NCBI GenBank assembly: GCA_015179125.1
Contig: WHVA01000261.1
Span: 62,001-126,000, forward strand
DNA: 64,000 nt
Direction: 5' to 3'
DNA from: Gautieria morchelliformis
Lineage: Eukaryota; Basidiomycota; Agaricomycetes; Gomphales; Gomphaceae
In this document: positions 30,057 through 40,560 of the stretch, piece by piece
Layout: every line of letters begins with the position of its first letter
Position numbering within the stretch: the stretch's first letter is position 1
Translations under genes and position numbers: made by a program
The notes under the pieces: generated by a model
What the model was told of the DNA's origin: nothing
Database searches by the model: none
What the model saw: only the letters and a program-made list of their open reading frames with translations

Positions 30057-33000
30057 CTACATGAATTTTTCCCGCTTATCCCTACCCTGCAATGGCTTTT
30101 CAAAGAGCTGTTCCAGGCTCATGCATATGAAGCTATATGTGACCAGGTTGAGTCCAATTGTAGTCTTGAGCTCGCCCCGAGGTAACCCGTTGAGAAATCT
30201 GAGCGGAACATCAATGAACCCATGTTCGGCAAGCCTATTATGGAGATCCTTGAGATCAATATGTCTCGCATCTGGGGTGTTAGATATGGAACACAGCCAA
30301 GCCCCGAGGGTCTGGTTGACATCACCGTAATGGTTGGCTTCAGGTGGCGATGGCGAACGATAAACCCGCTTCAATTTGCTACCTTGAGAGGCAGCGGGGG
30401 ACAAAGAGTCATCTTGAAGCAGATTCTTGAGCTTCCGACCCGAAGGAATGACAATATTGATCGCCGGAGCGGTGGGTGCTGGCTGCTGATTCGCAGGGCC
30501 CTGGGTAACTTGGTGTCGGTCTTTCCGCGTCATAGCCGGCCTTTCAAGAGGGTTGCCGATATCAAAGTGAAATAATTCAAATGCCAGGGATTTTGGTGGA
30601 ATGGTCGTAGTGATGTTAGGCTCATTTTTTGCTGTAGATAAACATAATGAATAAAGCAAATATAACAACATATCGTGACGCACCAAGGCTTACACCCATT
30701 CCCGGAGCAGGACGTTAGAAATCCTTTGATGCTTGTTGTGCTTGTTTATTTTGCAGAGCTCGCCCTTGTGGAGCTGGCACTTGCTAAGCTCTTTACGCAC
30801 CCTGGCCTCAAGCATCTGATAGCTTGGGAAGTAGTGTGCAGCCATGTCGAGCCGATCCTCTTCATCGATGTACTCATCATTAGCCGAATAAAGGTTCTTC
30901 GAACCCATTACCTTTCCATGTTTTGTGGAAACGGTAGCGTTTTTGGCCTTTTGGACTTTTTTAGACGCAAGGAGATTATCCAGGAACTGAGATAACATTA
31001 TATTAGTTTTTGATTAGTCCTAGTCTAAGATAAAAAGACAAAGTCGCTTGCTTACCTGAGGGGGGAGTGAGATATCGATCTTTGCATCGTCCCGCTTTTT
31101 CTGCACTTCAGTTTGATATTCCTTCTTGATAAAGTCCCAATTGTCCTCTGAAAGCTTGTACTTAACTTTCAGCGGGTCCTTTGAGAACTGACAAGACAGG
31201 GCCGGGAGATTAGACTTGTGAATATCGGTGCAGCCAATAATAGAATAGAGTGCCTGTGTTACTTCTTCAAGCGTGTCACTGACTGAAGGCGAGACCCATT
31301 GTTTGTATTCTTGCCCATCGGAATCCTTGTAAGGTACACGGAAACGTATATCTAGTTACAATTAGCAAAAAATGGGGCATATAGAAAATGGGCTGCACTC
31401 ACGTGTTACTCACTGAGGCCCCTTCGAAGCCTTTTTGATAGAAGGCTTTGATGCAGGTTTGGCCGCTACCTTGGCCTTCACAGGCTCGGAATCAATAGAG
31501 ACGTTTGATGCCTCATCATCTGAGTCGGATTCCTCTGATGGAGCTGCCACGGGTTCGTAGTCAGATGTTTCCTTTCGGCTTGCGATGGACGCTGCCTCCT
31601 CATCCTCTGGTTCTGTGTGGGAACCGTTGCTAATGGAAAAGCCTTGCGAAAAAAGGATTAAAATCGCTTTAAAACCCTGTTTTCCCAGCCGATAGTAGCT
31701 AATACACGTGGCTATTGTTGGGAGAACTCTATTCAAATATCCCTTAAATTTCCTCTTATTTCTTCGCCATTTAACTTGGCTTCCCTGGCTCAAAAACTCC
31801 TTATTCTGTCAGGCAGAGTTATGAACCCACGCACGTCCACAACTCTGCCACAGCCGCTCAGTTTCAAACTCCGACCGGAGCTTCCCACGAACCGTAAACT
31901 CGGAGTTGCAGGCACTCAAGCACCTACAACTCCGGTACCTTGGCTCACTCAAACTCAGCCACTGAGACTGAATGTGTCCTCTACCGCTTACACAAGCCTG
32001 TGCAATTCTAACCCAGCTGGCACATGACTTGCATCATAGCAACCATGGCTGTGCAAGGCTGTGTACAAACTCACACAAAGATGTACAAAGCCAAAACTAG
32101 GGTGCAGGTTTGATAAAGCCTATTGGATGAATGGATTCTCCAAACGCAACGCTACAACACCAAATAGGCCCCTTGATGTCATAGCGGCTGTGTAGGGCTG
32201 TGCAGGGCAGTGCAAGGCTGTGAAAGGCTGTGCAAACCAGGGAAGGTGATTGGCTATCTATTTCCAATTTCTTTGCACAAACACGCCACAATAGTTACGA
32301 GGGTGTGTTTCAGCAGTGCAAATATTTACTTATGACATCACTCGCCTAATAGATAGAAGAACCCCATTTTACATAATCCTGTGTATTTTACAATATAAAA
32401 GGAGGCCATTCTGACCTCCTTGATCCATTCAAGCAATCTACCCATCTTCTATCCTACACGTGACCTCGTGTGACTTGCATCTTACTAAGCTGCTAATCCC
32501 AGCTAGGGTTATTCACTTACTTTAGTGTCTAATTCCTTGTTAAGTAGTTACTTTACTGCTTAGCCTAATCCTCCGGGTGTAATTCTACAGAGTGAGTCTG
32601 TCAATTGAAAGTCTTGCCATTCGCACTCCAATACCCGAGACGATCTAGTCAGTCGATTTTCCTGATTAGAGACTTTCACAAGTCGCTTTGTTCACAAAAC
32701 TCGTCCCTCGTTTTATTGCTGTGCGCTGGTAGATTATCAGGGCAGTCCATTTATAAACTCGCCTGCTAAGTACATTCCTTTATATTTTGGAATACGCTTG
32801 GACCCCGATAGTGTCCTTGAACCTACATTCTTTTAGTTTATTGTTCAGTGCTGCTAAGAAACGTATTGCCTTCCATCCGTATTAACTTGGACTAGTTTTT
32901 ACGCGGATTGCAACCAAGGTACAAATATTAAATTATTTCCGGAGTTGTGCTGCAGCATTGTTTAATATTCTTTGAGTCTCGTAAACGGCACGTTCTGATA

Positions 33001-33251
33001 GATTGAAGTGTTAGCAATAACACCAAAGTCTTGAAGGGTTACAAAACAGGTTCAGAGCCCTCCGGGACATCAGACAGGGTCGTAATCTCCCTAGTAGCCT
33101 GCATCTTGGTAACAATAATCTCCGCTGACTTAGCACGCTCAGACGGTTTTCTTATGCGTTGTCCTGGTATAACTAACGATGGATCTGGTGTATCCCGTGC
33201 CCTTGAAGTAACCTTTTGGGATGCCTTGCGCTTGCTGGATGTCTTAGCCAT
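30057..33251 (-). CDS. Element A partner protein, multi-exon, unknown function
   Basis: Minus strand. Exons are read at about 33251-33039 (MAKTSSKRKASQ, RARDTPDPSLVIPGQR), 31642-31413 (acidic then Lys/Ala-rich), 31351-31056 (QALYSIIGCTDIHKSN, WDFIKKEYQTEVQKK, IDISLPPQ), 30986-30694 and 30631-30057 (PPKSLAFELFHFDIGNP, APAINIVIP, LGAWLCSISNTPD, FLNGLPRGEL, LEQLFEKPLQG). Not every junction keeps frame as I read it, and 1.2 kb of foreign-looking DNA separates the first two exons. Every block has a counterpart in element B. I recognise no known family. The basic start, acidic middle and helical C-terminus would suit a DNA- or transposase-binding accessory factor, but that is speculation. Confidence 0.55.
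31794..33038. other. Non-coding stretch within the element A partner gene, possible inserted solo LTR
   Basis: No counterpart in element B. Contains a TATA-like CAATATAAAAGG at about 32390 followed by pyrimidine-rich leader-like sequence, which looks like a retroelement LTR promoter. The right edge could be GCAATAACA at about 33020. No matching target duplication was found, so the call stays open. A small CGGAGTTGCAGG/CCTACAACTCCG hairpin lies at 31902-31937. Confidence 0.3.
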
Positions 33252-33329
33252 GGTATAACCAAGCTAAGTGTGGGTGAGCGAACGACGCAAGATCCACGTC
33301 ACGCATGTGACAGACTCGTGACTGACAAT

Positions 33330-33676
33330 TATGGAAAGCCGGACTTATGGAAAGCCGGACTGACCAGCTTCATTTTTAGCCGCCGCACCACTGTGTCGGT
33401 CGTGATTTATCAGGGGATGGGTCGGCATGAACCCTTAGACCCCAAAGACAGCTGTCTACTTGACGATCGTCAAGTCTACCGTCAGTCTACCACCAAAGGG
33501 GCTCGGCCACTCCCGGGTCGCCCTGTCGAGGAGTCTTTCGAGTTCCATAGATATCTACCTGGTGAGTATTACTCTTGAGCATACTCCTCCGAGACAGCTG
33601 TCTTTGGGGTCTAAGGGTTCATGCCGACCCATCCGCTGATAAATCACGACCGACACAGTGGTGTGGCGGCTAAAAA
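33330..33676. mobile_element. Small MITE of the TATGGAAAGC family, right tip missing
   Basis: Left arm 33346-33460 and right arm 33585-33676 are inverted repeats. They match the TIRs of the 2.2-kb element at 23750-25933. The first 16 bases are duplicated in tandem (TATGGAAAGCCGGACT). The last 20 or so bases of the right arm are missing where the element A TIR begins. Confidence 0.75.
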
Positions 33677-33677
33677 C

Positions 33678-34132
33678 TTGTTCCTCTTGTCATAAATTCA
33701 GCCAATATAGATATGTGTGTAGTATGCTGAAAATTATACTTTACCTGTGTAGCATGCAGACATAATAAGTCAACAACAAGCATGAAGTGTAGAAAATTCT
33801 ATACCAAAGCAGACAACTTTCCTGAATGATTCTAAGAGATATTGAGTAGATAGGGGATCCCCCTTCATCAATATATTGTTTAAAGTATATAGCCCAGGCT
33901 GCCGGTGGCTGCCCGGGAAGAGCCGATGCACGTATATGCTGCAGAATGGCATTTCCATTGGGCTTATTTGAGAGCTCCCTTCATACATAGAATCACATTT
34001 ATCTGTGTGTATATATATCATACAAAATATTGGACCTTAACTCGTCCTGGTTCACGAGTTTGAGCTCAAACAAAATTTTGATGAATTTTTAGCGCTAGTT
34101 TCAAAGTCCGCCTTCGGGACCCGAAACAGCTG
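33678..34132 (-). repeat. Element A right terminal inverted repeat (455 bp)
   Basis: Inverted match of 27114-27568, ending CGGGACCCGAAACAGCTG before TA. Confidence 0.9.
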
Positions 34133-34153
34133 TAATATTGATGCTACGGCTTA

Positions 34154-34648
34154 CAGCTATTTCGGGTACCACAAGGCGGAGTCTGAAATCCATGCCCCCC
34201 GGTGCCGCCGAAACATATTGAGCTGTATCTCTCCAACCACTGACAATTAAGAGGTGGAACTTGGTGCACATTATATACTGTGCAGTAGCTACAATTTTCT
34301 ATAAAGAACATGGGTTATTATGAGTTATTTAATATTTGAATAATTTCCCTTATATGCATCATTATGCCCTCAAATTCTCTCAATAAGGGCTATAACTTAC
34401 TCAGATTATAGTGTTGTACATTTATAATGTTTGACACAGAAAACAAGCTGGTAATCAGCTGGTTATGGAAAGGGGGAGAGGTGCATGTCTGTTTGCCTGC
34501 TCTCAGCCTTTTCAGCCTTCTACATGGCCAAAACATCAGCTTTAAGCACTTAAATATAATATAATGTCTATATATACTCTAATTACACGGATGTGACAGT
34601 ATATTGCTTCATCTGCAAGTCTTTCCGGCATGATGTTGTGACATCATG
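34154..34648 (+). repeat. Element B left terminal inverted repeat
   Basis: Pairs with 39650-40139. Inner edge is the ACATCATG word after GATGTTGTG. A 270-bp piece of the same repeat lies alone at 4684-4955. Confidence 0.9.
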
Positions 34649-34697
34649 CACGACCAGGTCACGTGACACGCGTTGTTGTACATAACTTGTGCCATCG

Positions 34698-36413
34698 ATG
34701 CCTAGATATCTCCCAGAACATCTACGACAACGACAAACGTACTCAGAGGATCTAAGAAAACATGTTATATACCAGAGGTATACTCGTGAAAAGAAAATAG
34801 CTGATATTGCTCTGGATCTCAACATGTCGCAACGCGTTGTTGAATGTATTCTGCAACTATGGCGCACTACCGGTGAGGTTATTCCACCGGAACCTGGAAA
34901 GAAGGGTAAAAGGAGAAGAATAATGGCTCCAGAGGAAATGCAGGTAAGCAGTGAGCCTTGATGATCCCAGATAACGCTGACTCTTATCTGGTTTCGTTCC
35001 TAGTTCCTAGTTCAGCTTTTACAGCAGGTCCCAGACCTCTATCTTGACGAAATACAGGGGGTAATGCAGCATTTACATGGAATAACTGTTGGAATTAGTA
35101 CTCTCTGCGATACAATCACAGAACTCGGGCTCACATGGAAACGAGTATGTCCTTTTTTTTCTATCGTTCTTCAATCTATTTACTCCCTCATTAGCTGTCA
35201 AGGGTTGCTGCAGAGCGAAATGAAAACCTCAGAAAGGTTTTCCGCTTCCGAATTGGTCACGAAAGCCCCAGCCGCCTTGTTTTCATTGACGAGAGCTGGA
35301 TCGATTGCCGCACCATGTATCGCCTGAACGGATGTGCCCTGGAAGGGAAAAGAGCAAGATCAAAGGCTAGGTTTGTGCGTGGGACGGGGTATGTCTACTT
35401 TCATCTTTTACTTTCCTCTAATATTTATATCAGTGTAGGTACTCGCTTCTACCTGCCCTCTGTGAGGAGGGGATAATATATTCCGATATACGTGAGGGAG
35501 CATATGACGCCGATGCCTTCTTGAAGTTCATCAGGAACCTGATGCCATATATGAACCCATGGCCCCAGCCACGCAGTGTCTTGGTGATGGACAACTGCGC
35601 CATTCACCATGGTCCTGAGGTTGCTACAATCTGCCAACAACAGTAAGTGATCCCAACAAATCTCCCGAGTAAGCTCAAAAATATCTGTCATGTAGTGGTG
35701 TGTGTCAGGGGACACCCTGTTTTCCATTTCCAGTTCCGACACCACACCCAGTTCTGACTCCATTTCCGACTCCGCTTCCAGTTCCGATTCCATCTCCGCC
35801 TCCGCTTTCGGAAATGATTCTGCTTCTGGGAGAACTTCCACCAGTTCTGTTCACCTTGCCAGTTCCACTCCAATTTCCGACTTCCACTCTCGGAACAGTG
35901 TCGGAAATCAAGCAACTCGCGTAATAGGTGGCATCAAGGGTCGATCAAGGGTCAGGGAGGTCAGGAGGATGCAGGGTTGATGGCGGGTGCCAAGTGTTGT
36001 CCCTGGCTGCGCAACGTAGTATAATACGGGCTGGCTGACATTGGGGGTCCTTAGACTTTTCTCTTTGGATTTCCCCTTGTCAGGTGAGAATCCCCTCTCT
36101 TGTATACTCTGTTCATTTATACATACTTTGGATTTCCCCTTGTCAGTTTTGTGGTAGTGTGATCTCCACAACCAGCCAGGGTTGCCCTTACAGTGTGCGC
36201 CTCTACTACTTACCGCCATACTCCCCCGACATGAACCCGATCAAGGAGGCCATTCCTTACCTGAAAGCATACCTTCGCCGCCATGGTGCTGAATTTCGGC
36301 AAGCGGTAGATCACAAAGATGAGATGGATATCTTGTTATTCCTTCACACCGCTATGTCTTCAATATCACCTGACCACTGTCAAGGTTGGATGACACATTC
36401 AAGGTACTTGTAG
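34698..36413 (+). pseudogene. Element B Tc1/IS630-type transposase, interrupted by a solo LTR
   Basis: Start ATG 34698 (MPRYLPEHLRQR) aligns with the start in element A. Exons 34698-34943, 35004-35144, 35195-35388, 35439-35642 and 35696 onward are in frame, with intron positions identical to element A. Helix-turn-helix IADIALDLNMSQRVVECI; catalytic Asp in VFIDESWID and VMDNCAIHH. The third position reads SPDMNPIKEAI, so the expected Glu is Lys and only the next residue is Glu. Exon 5 is split by the LTR at 35703-36192. With that insertion and the Glu-to-Lys change it should be inactive. Confidence 0.8.
35703..36192 (+). mobile_element. Solo LTR of the Gypsy-1/Gypsy-2 family
   Basis: 490 bp from TGTCAGGGGACACC to GGTTGCCCTTACA, inverted relative to 1291-1753 and 58990-59478. 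Flanked by a perfect 5-bp duplication GTGTG (35698-35702 and 36193-36197). No internal sequence, so it arose by recombination between two LTRs after insertion into the transposase exon. Confidence 0.95.
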
Positions 36414-36640
36414 ATGTACATGTCTGCCCTATCCTTGTACCAGTAGCTGTTTTCACTACAAGTGTACCATGAAGTTTGGTTGAATATTATGACTATGCTC
36501 CTACAGATATGTGTATGGGGCTATGGTATGAGTGTTAGCATGTAGTGTTGTCTATATTTGTACTAAAGTTCAGGTATGAATACAGGGGGTTTATATACAG
36601 AGGACAGAGTTTACATTTTTTGTATTATGGCCATGCCACC

Positions 36641-37793
36641 ACCAGGTGGGATTTTCTGCACAGCAGATTTGAAGCTGAGGAGCTGATGTAACCCTTACAT
36701 GCATTACAAATGATACCGCTGGAGTCTCTGAAGATATGTTATGAGCTCAAAGTTGTAGATGCACTGTTTCTGGCAGAGCAGCTTGAGGAAGCTGGCAAGA
36801 GGTATGGTTTTGGAGTGGGAGGTGGGCAGAAGGGGGCCAAGAAGGCTAAACATTACTAGAATAGCATAGATAATTAGGTGGGGTACTCATGTCAATCTAT
36901 ATCTTGTGCCAATGGCAAATTCAAGGCAGTCATCATTACATCTCTGCATCACCCGCAACCCACAACCCGCAACCCGCATCACCCACAACCCGCATCACCC
37001 GCATCACCCGCATCACCCACAACCCGCATCACCCACATCACCCACAACCCGCATCACCCGCATCACCCGCATCACCCACAACCCGCATCACCCACATCAC
37101 CCACAACCCGCATCACCCGCATCACCCACATCACCCACAACCCGCATCACCCGCATCACCCACATCACCCGCATCACCCGCATCACCCGCATCACCCACA
37201 ACCCGCATCACCCGCATCACCCGCATCACCCACAACCCGCATCACCCACATCACCCACAACCCGCATCACCCGCATCACCCGCATCACCCACATCACTGG
37301 AAATGGTGATGCGGGTTGCAGGTGATGCGGGTGATGCGGGTGATGCGGGTGATGCGGGTGATGCGGGTGATGTGGGTGATGCGGGTGATGCGGGTGATGC
37401 AGGTGATGCGGGTGATGTGGGTGATGCGGGTGATGTGGGTGATGCGGGTTGCGGGTTGTGGGTTGCGGGTGATGCAGAGATGTAATGATGACTGCCTTGA
37501 ATTTGCCATTGGCACAAGATATAGATTGACATGAGTACCCCACCTAATTATCTATGCTATTCTAGTAATGTTTAGCCTTATTGGCCCCCTTCTGACCACC
37601 TCCCACTCCAAAACCATACCTCTTGCCAGCTTCCTCAAGCTGCTCTACCAGAAACAGTGCATCTACAACTTTGAGCTCATAACATATCTTCAGAGACTCC
37701 AGCGGTATCCTTGCAATGCATGTAAGGGTGACATCAAGGCACTCCTCAGCTTCAAATCTGCTGCGCAGAAAATCCCATCTGGTATAATAACTC
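36641..37793. repeat. Large palindrome built on the 3' end of the partner gene
   Basis: Left arm 36641-37297 is an inverted copy of right arm 37305-37793. The outer parts carry the partner gene's last about 70 codons. The left arm still reads ESLKICYELKVVDALFLAEQ on the plus strand, with a deletion and a stop near 36690. The inner parts carry a minisatellite. The arms are unequal because the minisatellite is longer on the left. Confidence 0.9.
36950..37480. repeat. 9-bp minisatellite arranged as two inverted arrays
   Basis: 36950-37297 consists of CATCACCCG/CATCACCCA units with CAACCCG spacers. 37305-37480 is the reverse complement, GGTGATGCG/GGTGATGTG units. The centre is ACATCACTGGAAATGGTGAT. 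Long forward and reverse frames (His-His-Pro and Gly-Asp-Ala repeats) are by-products. Confidence 0.95.
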
Positions 37794-39553
37794 AGTTCTC
37801 GCCGGCTCTCCAACTCCATGAGCCAGTCCCTGATGGTTGGTACAATCTGCGCATGAGTATCCACCTTGTCAGGGGTACTCATCATGGCCTCTGGTGAACG
37901 AGATCGCTTCGGTGGTTGCGAGTTGGCACGGAATGCCTGAAACACCTCCGGGGGAAAATTGATGTTGATGGCAGGTGGGGGGCAGGCTGTGGCATCGGCT
38001 CATTTCTAACATACCTTGTTCCACCGCGAAGTGCATAGTTGGATGCCGCCGGGTTTGCACCACCAGGCCTGTAGTGAAAGAATTTGAAGTAGTCCACATT
38101 GGGCGGCATGTTGAGGTCAACACCCGGCGTATTCTTCATCTATCGATGAATCACTGAGTAAATGAATGGTAAAGGAAAGAAAACATAGAAAGATACCAGT
38201 TGTATTGCCCAAATTAGCTCCCCTTCATAATTAATGACTTTGTGGTGCCCGTTGAAGGCACGCACCATGCAGATCGAGTCGACGTGTTGATGCAGCTGAG
38301 CTTCATATTTGGGTGAGTTTGCATTGAGGGCTCGTTTGTCTGGGATTTCAGATTCAACCGGTTCTTTCTGTGAAATGAGCTGGTTGACCAGCCCCTTCTT
38401 TTTAGCCTTCGGTTTACCTGCAGTGGCACCGGTCTGTGCTTTGACCTCCTCCTCTAGAAATTGAAAGAACTGTATTAGAGTGCATTAGTTTAAATCAATG
38501 ATGAGAAAGAAAGAAAAAAAACTTACCTTGGGGGGAAGGACAATGTCAATACAAGCTTCCACACCCCTTTTTGCCACCTGGTTTACCCACTCGGCCTTCA
38601 AGGCCGACCAATCATCCTCCGTCTCCAGCGCAAAGCAGCATTTGGCTGGGTCCTTGTAGAAGTGCGTTACGAGCCCGCTCCTTTTCTCCTCCGGGATTGC
38701 ATACAGGCCAAGCAAATAATGAAGCATTGACTTTGCGGTGGCGAGGGTGCTCGTCAACTCAACGTAGTGCATTCGATTAGTGATTACCCCTACTTGGTTA
38801 CGGAATGGTATGATAAATTTAATTACTATAAAAAAATTAGGTCGGTAAGCATAAAATAAGAAAAGAAAAAAAAAAAAAGAAAAGAAAGAAAACACTCACA
38901 GTCAGGCGAAGCACCCTTTGCGGTTTCTTTTCCTTTGCTTACTGCCTTACCCTTCTTCTTTGGAGGCTGAGGTGGAGGAGATGATGAGGATTCTGTGGTA
39001 CCATTGGTGCTAGACACTTCTTCATCCTCGTCGTCCTCGTCCTCATCCACATACTCTATATCGTCATCCTCAGTGGGTCCCAGACCGTCGTTATCACTGG
39101 GGACATCGGGCTCGTCCTCGCTGTCCTCGGGGACCACACTGAGGTGCTGCTTGGCTGCGACGTCATCGGCCAGGCGCATTTTCAGGGACGGAGGCACTTT
39201 GGCTGTGAGGATTGTTTTGGATGTGGTGGATGTGGTGGAGAGGGTAGTGGAAAAGCCTTTAGAAGTAGCCCCATCCTCAGTGGAGGCACTGGATTTGGCG
39301 ATGGATGGTGGTTTAGATTCAGCACCGCGTTTGTTGGTGGACACGTTAGCAGTGTCCTTCCTCTTTGATGCAAGAGGGATCTTGATAGTGGGTATGCCAC
39401 TTTCACGCAGTCGAGAGGAGGGGTACAGCTGCGTCTGCCTTCAATAATAAGGCTGGGGTCAAGGGTGTCGCGCTGACGTGTTTTGGGGTTGTTTGCAGGG
39501 GGTAGCTCCACAGGAACTACAGCTTTAGCACCTTTTTTCTTGTCACCAGCCAT
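37562..39553 (-). pseudogene. Element B partner protein gene, decayed copy
   Basis: Minus strand from MAGDKKKGAKAVV (39553). Blocks in order: TRQRDTLDPSLIIEG, Ser/Lys-rich, an acidic run (EDDDIEYVDEDEDDEDEE) then PPKKKGKAVSKGK, YLLGLYAIPEEKRSG with WSALKAEWVNQVAKR and IDIVLPPK, SICMVRAFNGHHKV, LNMPPNVDYFKFFHYRPG, PPAININFPPEVFQAFR, and the C-terminal IRDWLMELES...IPLESLKICYELKVVDALFL. Each parallels element A. At least two one-base frame changes (near 39430 and near 38000) separate blocks that belong together, so this copy is probably dead while element A's is better kept. The stop is at 37562. Function unknown. Confidence 0.6.
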
Positions 39554-39649
39554 AGTGGAGCAATTTGAATGAAGCTTAGCAGAGGTTGAACGCAGCGGTG
39601 GAGGTCGGTACCAGCGCGTGACGTCGCGGTCACATGATGGCGGTCGCAA

Positions 39650-40139
39650 CATGATGTCACAACATCATGCTGGCTGCAGCTGAAGCAATATACTGTCACA
39701 TCCATGTAATTATAGTACATGTATATGTTATATTATATTTATAAGTTCTTAAAGCTGATGTTTTGGCCATGTAGAAGGCTGAAAAGGCTGAGAGCAGGCA
39801 AACAGACATGCACCTCTCCCCCTGTCCATAACCAGCTGATTACCAGCTTGTTTTCTGTGTCAAACATTTATACATGTACATTACTATAATCTGAGTAAGT
39901 TATAGCCCTTATTGAGAGAATTTGAGGGCATAATGATGCATATAAGGGAAATTATTCAAATATTAAATAACTCATAATAACCCATGTTCTTTATATGGAA
40001 TTGTAGCTACTACACAGTATATAATGTGCACCAAGTTCCACCGCTTAATCGTCAGTGGTTGGAGAGATACAGCTCAATATTTTTGGCGGCACTGGGTGGC
40101 ATGGATTTCAGACTCTGCCTTGTGTACCCAAAATAGCTG
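39650..40139 (-). repeat. Element B right terminal inverted repeat
   Basis: Inverted match of 34154-34648, ending TACCCAAAATAGCTG before TA. Confidence 0.9.
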
Positions 40140-40306
40140 TAATCATAATTTTTTTTTTGTATTTGTGTTTTCATAGGTGAAGCCCGGGCTTGAGCCTGGG
40201 CCAAGCCGACCCAGCCCGAGCCTGACTATTGGGCTGGGCTTGAGGCTTCGTTGAGCCTGAGCCTGCTAAAGCTGAGCCCAAGCCCAGCCCGGTCCGTGCA
40301 TCACTA

Positions 40307-40314
40307 ATCGTCGT
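40307..40314. repeat. hAT target-site duplication, right
   Basis: ATCGTCGT directly after ...CATCACTA, identical to 26242-26249. Confidence 0.9.
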
Positions 40315-40560
40315 GGTGGTACCCTGTATATATTTTGTCGGAAACCTATGAAAACTATAAATAGCTGCCCCATTTATCTTACATGGAATTCCAGTCAATA
40401 TAGCTGGATGAGCCATCACGAAGATAGTGGTATTTCCTATTGATATGAATGGAAAATCCCACATTTTTCATAGGTAATTGGCAAATTGTTCTATACTACA
40501 AAGACAGCTCATCTATGAATTCTGGGTCTTCTATGAATGCAGGTCTCACCAAACCGTTGC

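Larger units (their letters stand above)
27114..34132. mobile_element. Element A: Tc1/mariner-type transposon with partner gene
   Basis: 7.0 kb, bounded by TA on both sides (27112-27113, 34133-34134). The 455-bp terminal inverted repeats start CAGCTGTTTCGGGTCCCG. Inside, in order: a coatomer alpha fragment (minus), a spliced DD34E transposase (plus), a tandem duplication, a convergent multi-exon partner gene (minus) and a small MITE. TIRs this long are unusual for the superfamily, but the TA target and DD34E motif fit Tc1/IS630. Confidence 0.8.
34154..40139. mobile_element. Element B: second Tc1/mariner-type transposon with partner gene
   Basis: 6.0 kb between TA (34152-34153) and TA (40140-40141). 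TIRs of about 490 bp start CAGCTATTTCGGGTACC and CAGCTATTTTGGGTACAC. Contents: spliced DD34E-type transposase (plus) with a solo Gypsy LTR in its last exon, an inverted duplication with minisatellite core, and a convergent partner gene (minus). The first dozen TIR bases resemble element A, but the rest of the TIR and the genes are strongly diverged, so these are two families of one lineage. Confidence 0.8.
26250..40306. mobile_element. hAT element, swollen to 14 kb by two nested Tc1-type elements
   Basis: Terminal inverted repeats TAGTGATGCACGG at 26250-26262 and 40294-40306 with the perfect 8-bp duplication ATCGTCGT outside, the hAT signature. Subterminal GGGCTCGGGC-type words lie at 26262-26345 and 40185-40290. 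Own hAT sequence is only 26250-27111 and 40142-40306. Everything between is elements A and B. The element keeps a decayed C-terminal transposase piece close to its left end, so it was already an internally deleted, non-autonomous derivative. Confidence 0.85.

Noticed and set aside
31794-33038. Solo LTR inserted in the element A partner gene
   Set aside because: A TATA-like site and lack of counterpart in B suggest it, but no paired ends or target duplication could be found, so it is listed only as an open stretch.
36878-37543. Long His-Pro and Gly-Asp repeat frames on both strands
   Set aside because: Translation of the 9-bp minisatellite arrays in the palindrome; no start context, no conservation argument.
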